A stretch of DNA of 64,000 nt, from contig NZ_JAUEPL010000010.1 in the NCBI RefSeq assembly GCF_030406405.1, forward strand, positions 62,001 through 126,000, read 5' to 3'. The stretch is from Streptomyces ficellus (GTDB lineage Bacteria > Actinomycetota > Actinomycetes > Streptomycetales > Streptomycetaceae). Of the stretch, positions 61,410 through 64,000 are shown one piece after another; position 1 is the stretch's first letter; the number at the start of each line of letters is the position of its first letter. Below the pieces are notes generated by a model. The model worked only from the letters and a program-made list of their open reading frames with translations, was not told where the DNA came from and did no database searches. The translations under genes and the position numbers were made by a program.

Positions 61410-62192
61410 TCAGGAGCGCGTGGCCGGGCCCGGGGCAGGGGCCGGCTCCGGGGCGAGGCCGAGTGCCGCGTCGCGGGCCGCTTCCGCCTCGCGGCGGAAC
61501 AGGCGGAACCACATGAAGAGCACGAAGCCCGCGAACACGAACCACTCGCCCGTGTACCCCAGGTTCTGGAACGCCTTCAAGTCCAGCCCGCTGCCCTCCG
61601 CCGCGGTCGCCGGGACCGGGGTCAGGCCGGCCGGCGAGTCCGTGAGGGTCACCCACGCGTCGTAGACGTCGTCCGGCACCAGGTTCACCAGCGAGGCCGC
61701 GCTGATCATGCCGACCTGGCCCCGCGGCAGCGCACCCGACGCACCCACACCCGAGCTGCCGGTGTGCTCCGATGCCTGGAGCGCGCCCGTCACCGTCACC
61801 TCACCGGCCGGCGGGGGCGGGGCCGTACGGCCCTGGGGCAGCCAGCCGCGCACCACTGGCAGCGCCTTGCCGCCCTCCGTACGCAGCAGCGTCAGCACGT
61901 AGGAGCCGGTCTTGCCGTCCAGCTCCCGCCCCGATACGAGGAACTGCTCCCCGTACCGCCCCGTCGCCGTCGCGTGGCGGCCCGACGTCTCCTTGTCGAC
62001 GGGCAGCAGCTCCTCCAGCGGCGCGGCCTTCACCGAGCCCGGATCAGGCCGCCGCTCCGCCTCCCGGTGGGAGTCGACGCGGTCCTCGAACCTGCCGAGC
62101 TGCCACGTCCCCATGAAGACGCAGAAGGGGATCGCCAGCACGACGAAGATGTTGATCCCCCACCAGCGGGGCGTCGTCAGGAACCGGTACAC
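61410..62192 (-). CDS. SURF1-family cytochrome oxidase assembly protein
   Basis: 260 residues with a helix at each end (WWGINIFVVLAIPFCVFMGT; GEWFVFAGFVLFMWFRLF) and the SURF1 words TWQLGRFEDRVD, RGWLPQG and FQNLGYTGEW. SURF1 proteins help insert heme A into cytochrome oxidase subunit I. The C-terminal 30 residues are Ala/Pro-rich. Confidence 0.92.
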   Translation of the reverse strand: MYRFLTTPRWWGINIFVVLAIPFCVFMGTWQLGRFEDRVDSHREAERRPDPGSVKAAPLEELLPVDKETSGRHATATGRYGEQFLVSGRELDGKTGSYVLTLLRTEGGKALPVVRGWLPQGRTAPPPPAGEVTVTGALQASEHTGSSGVGASGALPRGQVGMISAASLVNLVPDDVYDAWVTLTDSPAGLTPVPATAAEGSGLDLKAFQNLGYTGEWFVFAGFVLFMWFRLFRREAEAARDAALGLAPEPAPAPGPATRS

Positions 62193-62214
62193 ACCTACAC
62201 GGTACGGAACACCC

Positions 62215-63999
62215 TCACCTCCCCTCCGCGCGGGCCCCCAGGTGCCGCGCCGCGAAGTCGAGCTCCATCCCCACCTGCTTGATCCGCTCCTCCACCACCA
62301 GCGAACCGTGCCCGGCGTCGTACCGGTACACCTCGTGCACCGCGCCGCGGGCCGCCAGCCGGTCCACGTAGTTGTCGATCTGGCGGATCGGGCAGCGCGG
62401 GTCGTTGACGCCCGCCGAGATGTACACCGGCGCCCGCACCGCGTCCACGTACGTCAGCGGGGACGAGGCCTCGTACCGCTCAGGGACCTCCTCCGGCGAG
62501 CCCCCCAGCAGCGTGCGGTCCAGCGCCTTCAGGCCCTCCATCTCGTCGTGGTACGCCGTGACGTAGTCCGCCACCGGGACGGCGGCCAGCCCCAGCGCCC
62601 AGGCGTCCGGCTGCGTACCGAGACCCAGCAGCGTCAGGTACCCGCCCCAGGAGCCGCCCGTCAGGACCAGCCGCGAAGGGTCGGCCAGCCCGGACGCCAC
62701 CGCCCACTCCCGTACGGCGGCGATGTCCTCCAGCTCGATCAGCCCGACCCGGTGCTTGAGCGCGTCCGTCCACTCGCGCCCGTACCCGGTCGAACCCCGG
62801 TAGTTGACCCGCACCACCGCGTACCCGTGGTCCACCCAGGCCGCCGGGGCGGCGGCGAACGCGTCGCTGTCGTGCCAGGCCGGACCACCGTGGATGTCGA
62901 ACACGGTCGGCAGCGGACCACGCGCACCCGCCGGCCGCTGCACGAGCGCGTGGATGCGGCCGCCGGGACCGTCCACCCACACGTCCTCCACCGGCACCGA
63001 CTCGGGCGCCTTCATTCCCGGCGGGTCGAGGACCACCCCGCCCGCCGTCGACCGCACCGCGGGCGGCTGCGCGGCCGACGACCACAGGTACTCCACCGAG
63101 CCGTCGGGCCGCGCCGTCGCACCGGACACCGACCCGGCCGGGGTCGGCACGCGCGACAGCTCGCCCGTCCCGATCTCGTACCGCCACAGCTCGCTGCGCG
63201 CCTCGAAGCTGTGCACGATCAGCAGCCCCGACCCGTCCGGGTACCACTCCGCCGACACGTCACCGGGCAGGTCCAGCCCCAGCTCCGTCTCCGTGCCCGA
63301 CGACACGTCCCACAGCATCGGCTCCCAGCGCCCGCGCCGCTGGTGCGCCACCAGCAGCCGGTTGTCCCCGTCCGCCGGCGCGAAGCCGAGCACCGACAGG
63401 CCCAGCTCCTCCGTACCGCCCTTGGTGTCATCCAGCTCCGCCACCACGGAACCGTCCAGCCGGACCACCCGCAGCGCCGCGTGCATCGCGTCACCGTGCT
63501 CGGTGTGCTCGACGGCGATCAGCGTCCCGTCGTGCGACAGGTCCCCGACCCCGGCCGACTCCCGGTGCCGGTAGATCTCCAGGGGCGGCCGCCCGGGGCG
63601 TACGACGTGGATCGTCGAACCGTCCTCGTCCGTGGACCGGCCGACCACCGCCGTTCCGTCCCGGCCTATCGCCAGCCCCGCCGGATACGACGCCGCCGGA
63701 CCCGGCGCCGCCGGCTCGTCGTCGCCACCGCCGAAGGGCTGCCGCATCCAGACGCCGAACTCATCACCATCCGTGTCCGAGAACCACCAGATCCACTCGC
63801 CGTCCGGCGACAGCGTCCCCTCCGTCGTGCCGTTCGGCCGGTCCGTCACCTGCCGCTGCTCGCCGCTGTCCCGGTCCCAGGCGTACAGCTCGTACGTCCC
63901 CGTCGCGTTCGACACGAACAACGACCGGCTGGGCGCGTCCAGCGCCCAGTCCGGCAACGACACCCGCGGCGCCCGGAACCGCTTCTCCCAGTCGGGCAT
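62215..63999 (-). CDS. S9 family serine peptidase (acylaminoacyl/prolyl oligopeptidase type)
   Basis: 594 residues. An N-terminal beta-propeller (residues about 20-330, repeated WDRDSGEQRQVTDRP-like blades) covers a C-terminal alpha/beta hydrolase with the nucleophile in LVLTGGSWGGYLTLLG, Asp in SAGVNDPRCP and His in DAGHGSLV. It cleaves short peptides in the cytoplasm. The ATG at 63999 lies one base from the window edge; MPDWEKRFRAP looks like the natural start, so it is probably complete. Confidence 0.9.
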   Translation of the reverse strand: MPDWEKRFRAPRVSLPDWALDAPSRSLFVSNATGTYELYAWDRDSGEQRQVTDRPNGTTEGTLSPDGEWIWWFSDTDGDEFGVWMRQPFGGGDDEPAAPGPAASYPAGLAIGRDGTAVVGRSTDEDGSTIHVVRPGRPPLEIYRHRESAGVGDLSHDGTLIAVEHTEHGDAMHAALRVVRLDGSVVAELDDTKGGTEELGLSVLGFAPADGDNRLLVAHQRRGRWEPMLWDVSSGTETELGLDLPGDVSAEWYPDGSGLLIVHSFEARSELWRYEIGTGELSRVPTPAGSVSGATARPDGSVEYLWSSAAQPPAVRSTAGGVVLDPPGMKAPESVPVEDVWVDGPGGRIHALVQRPAGARGPLPTVFDIHGGPAWHDSDAFAAAPAAWVDHGYAVVRVNYRGSTGYGREWTDALKHRVGLIELEDIAAVREWAVASGLADPSRLVLTGGSWGGYLTLLGLGTQPDAWALGLAAVPVADYVTAYHDEMEGLKALDRTLLGGSPEEVPERYEASSPLTYVDAVRAPVYISAGVNDPRCPIRQIDNYVDRLAARGAVHEVYRYDAGHGSLVVEERIKQVGMELDFAARHLGARAEGR

Positions 64000-64000
64000 G

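Noticed and set aside
60590..61516. Open frame running through the sigma-partner end and the 34-bp array
   Set aside because: It is out of frame with the partner gene, and a 34-bp unit shifts frame at each copy; open frames there reflect high GC.

Overview
The window is high-GC actinobacterial chromosome, almost certainly Streptomyces. GTG and TTG starts are common, genes often overlap by 4 or 8 bp, HspR/HAIR heat-shock control is present, a Streptomyces-type parS site is present, and the chromosomal gene order (dcd, dnaK-grpE-dnaJ-hspR, clpB, pyrE, fba, kyn genes, purA, recR, ask-asd, SigE-family sigma factor) matches, from memory, the S. coelicolor segment running from about SCO3698 down to SCO3612.

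Positions 775-11094 hold an actinomycete integrative and conjugative element (AICE) of the pSAM2 type, inserted in the 3' half of a tRNA-Gly(CCC) gene and bounded by 43-bp direct repeats. Its left part carries cargo: a lower-GC pair (soluble protein plus four-helix membrane protein) and a long nested palindrome. Then come a Pif-like Nudix protein and a KorSA-like GntR regulator with three CATGTAC-type operators. A long unidirectional transfer/replication operon follows: SCO3933-like protein, TraSA/FtsK translocase, DUF2637/Spd proteins, a GGDEF diguanylate cyclase, RepSA-type HUH initiator, Xis, Int. Left of the element lie a broken integrase end, a terminator and an att copy, the scar of an older element in the same site, plus a CPBP protease running off the edge.

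Positions 11.1-23.3 kb are chromosomal: dcd and a phosphoribosyltransferase, a Yip1 membrane protein, a large membrane FeS reductase, a short sugar transferase, and the dnaK operon behind two HAIR operators. Next is an odd divergent cassette (22-23.2 kb): an HTH regulator facing a secreted 67-aa peptide with three DPGWT motifs, which overlaps a Rieske-like mini-protein whose two ligand histidines are both arginine.

Positions 23.3-36.7 kb carry clpB (third HAIR site), a YbjN-domain protein, a PIG-V-like mannosyltransferase, an aminotransferase, two small Ser/Gly/Cys-tailed membrane proteins, a DUF2617/spermidine-synthase-like pair, a CoxG-like protein, aldose epimerase, pyrE and fba. A parS site sits inside the inverted repeat between pyrE and fba.

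Positions 36.7-52.7 kb carry tryptophan-to-anthranilate catabolism (kynA, kynU, a formamidase-like hydrolase), a NarL-type two-component system, a P450, a diverged diacylglycerol-kinase-like protein, purA, a GH19 chitinase with the chitinase-promoter direct repeat, a PrmC-like methyltransferase, a PfpI/MarR pair facing a class-III aminotransferase across twin palindromes, and a GntR regulator.

Positions 52.7-64 kb carry a lone SLATT-type membrane protein, ybaB-recR-DUF5063, ask-asd, a sigma factor with a partner carrying a Gly/Pro-repeat region, SURF1 and an S9 peptidase. GC-rich minisatellites of different unit lengths (88, 45, 15-16, 34 bp) recur in the gaps after stop codons.
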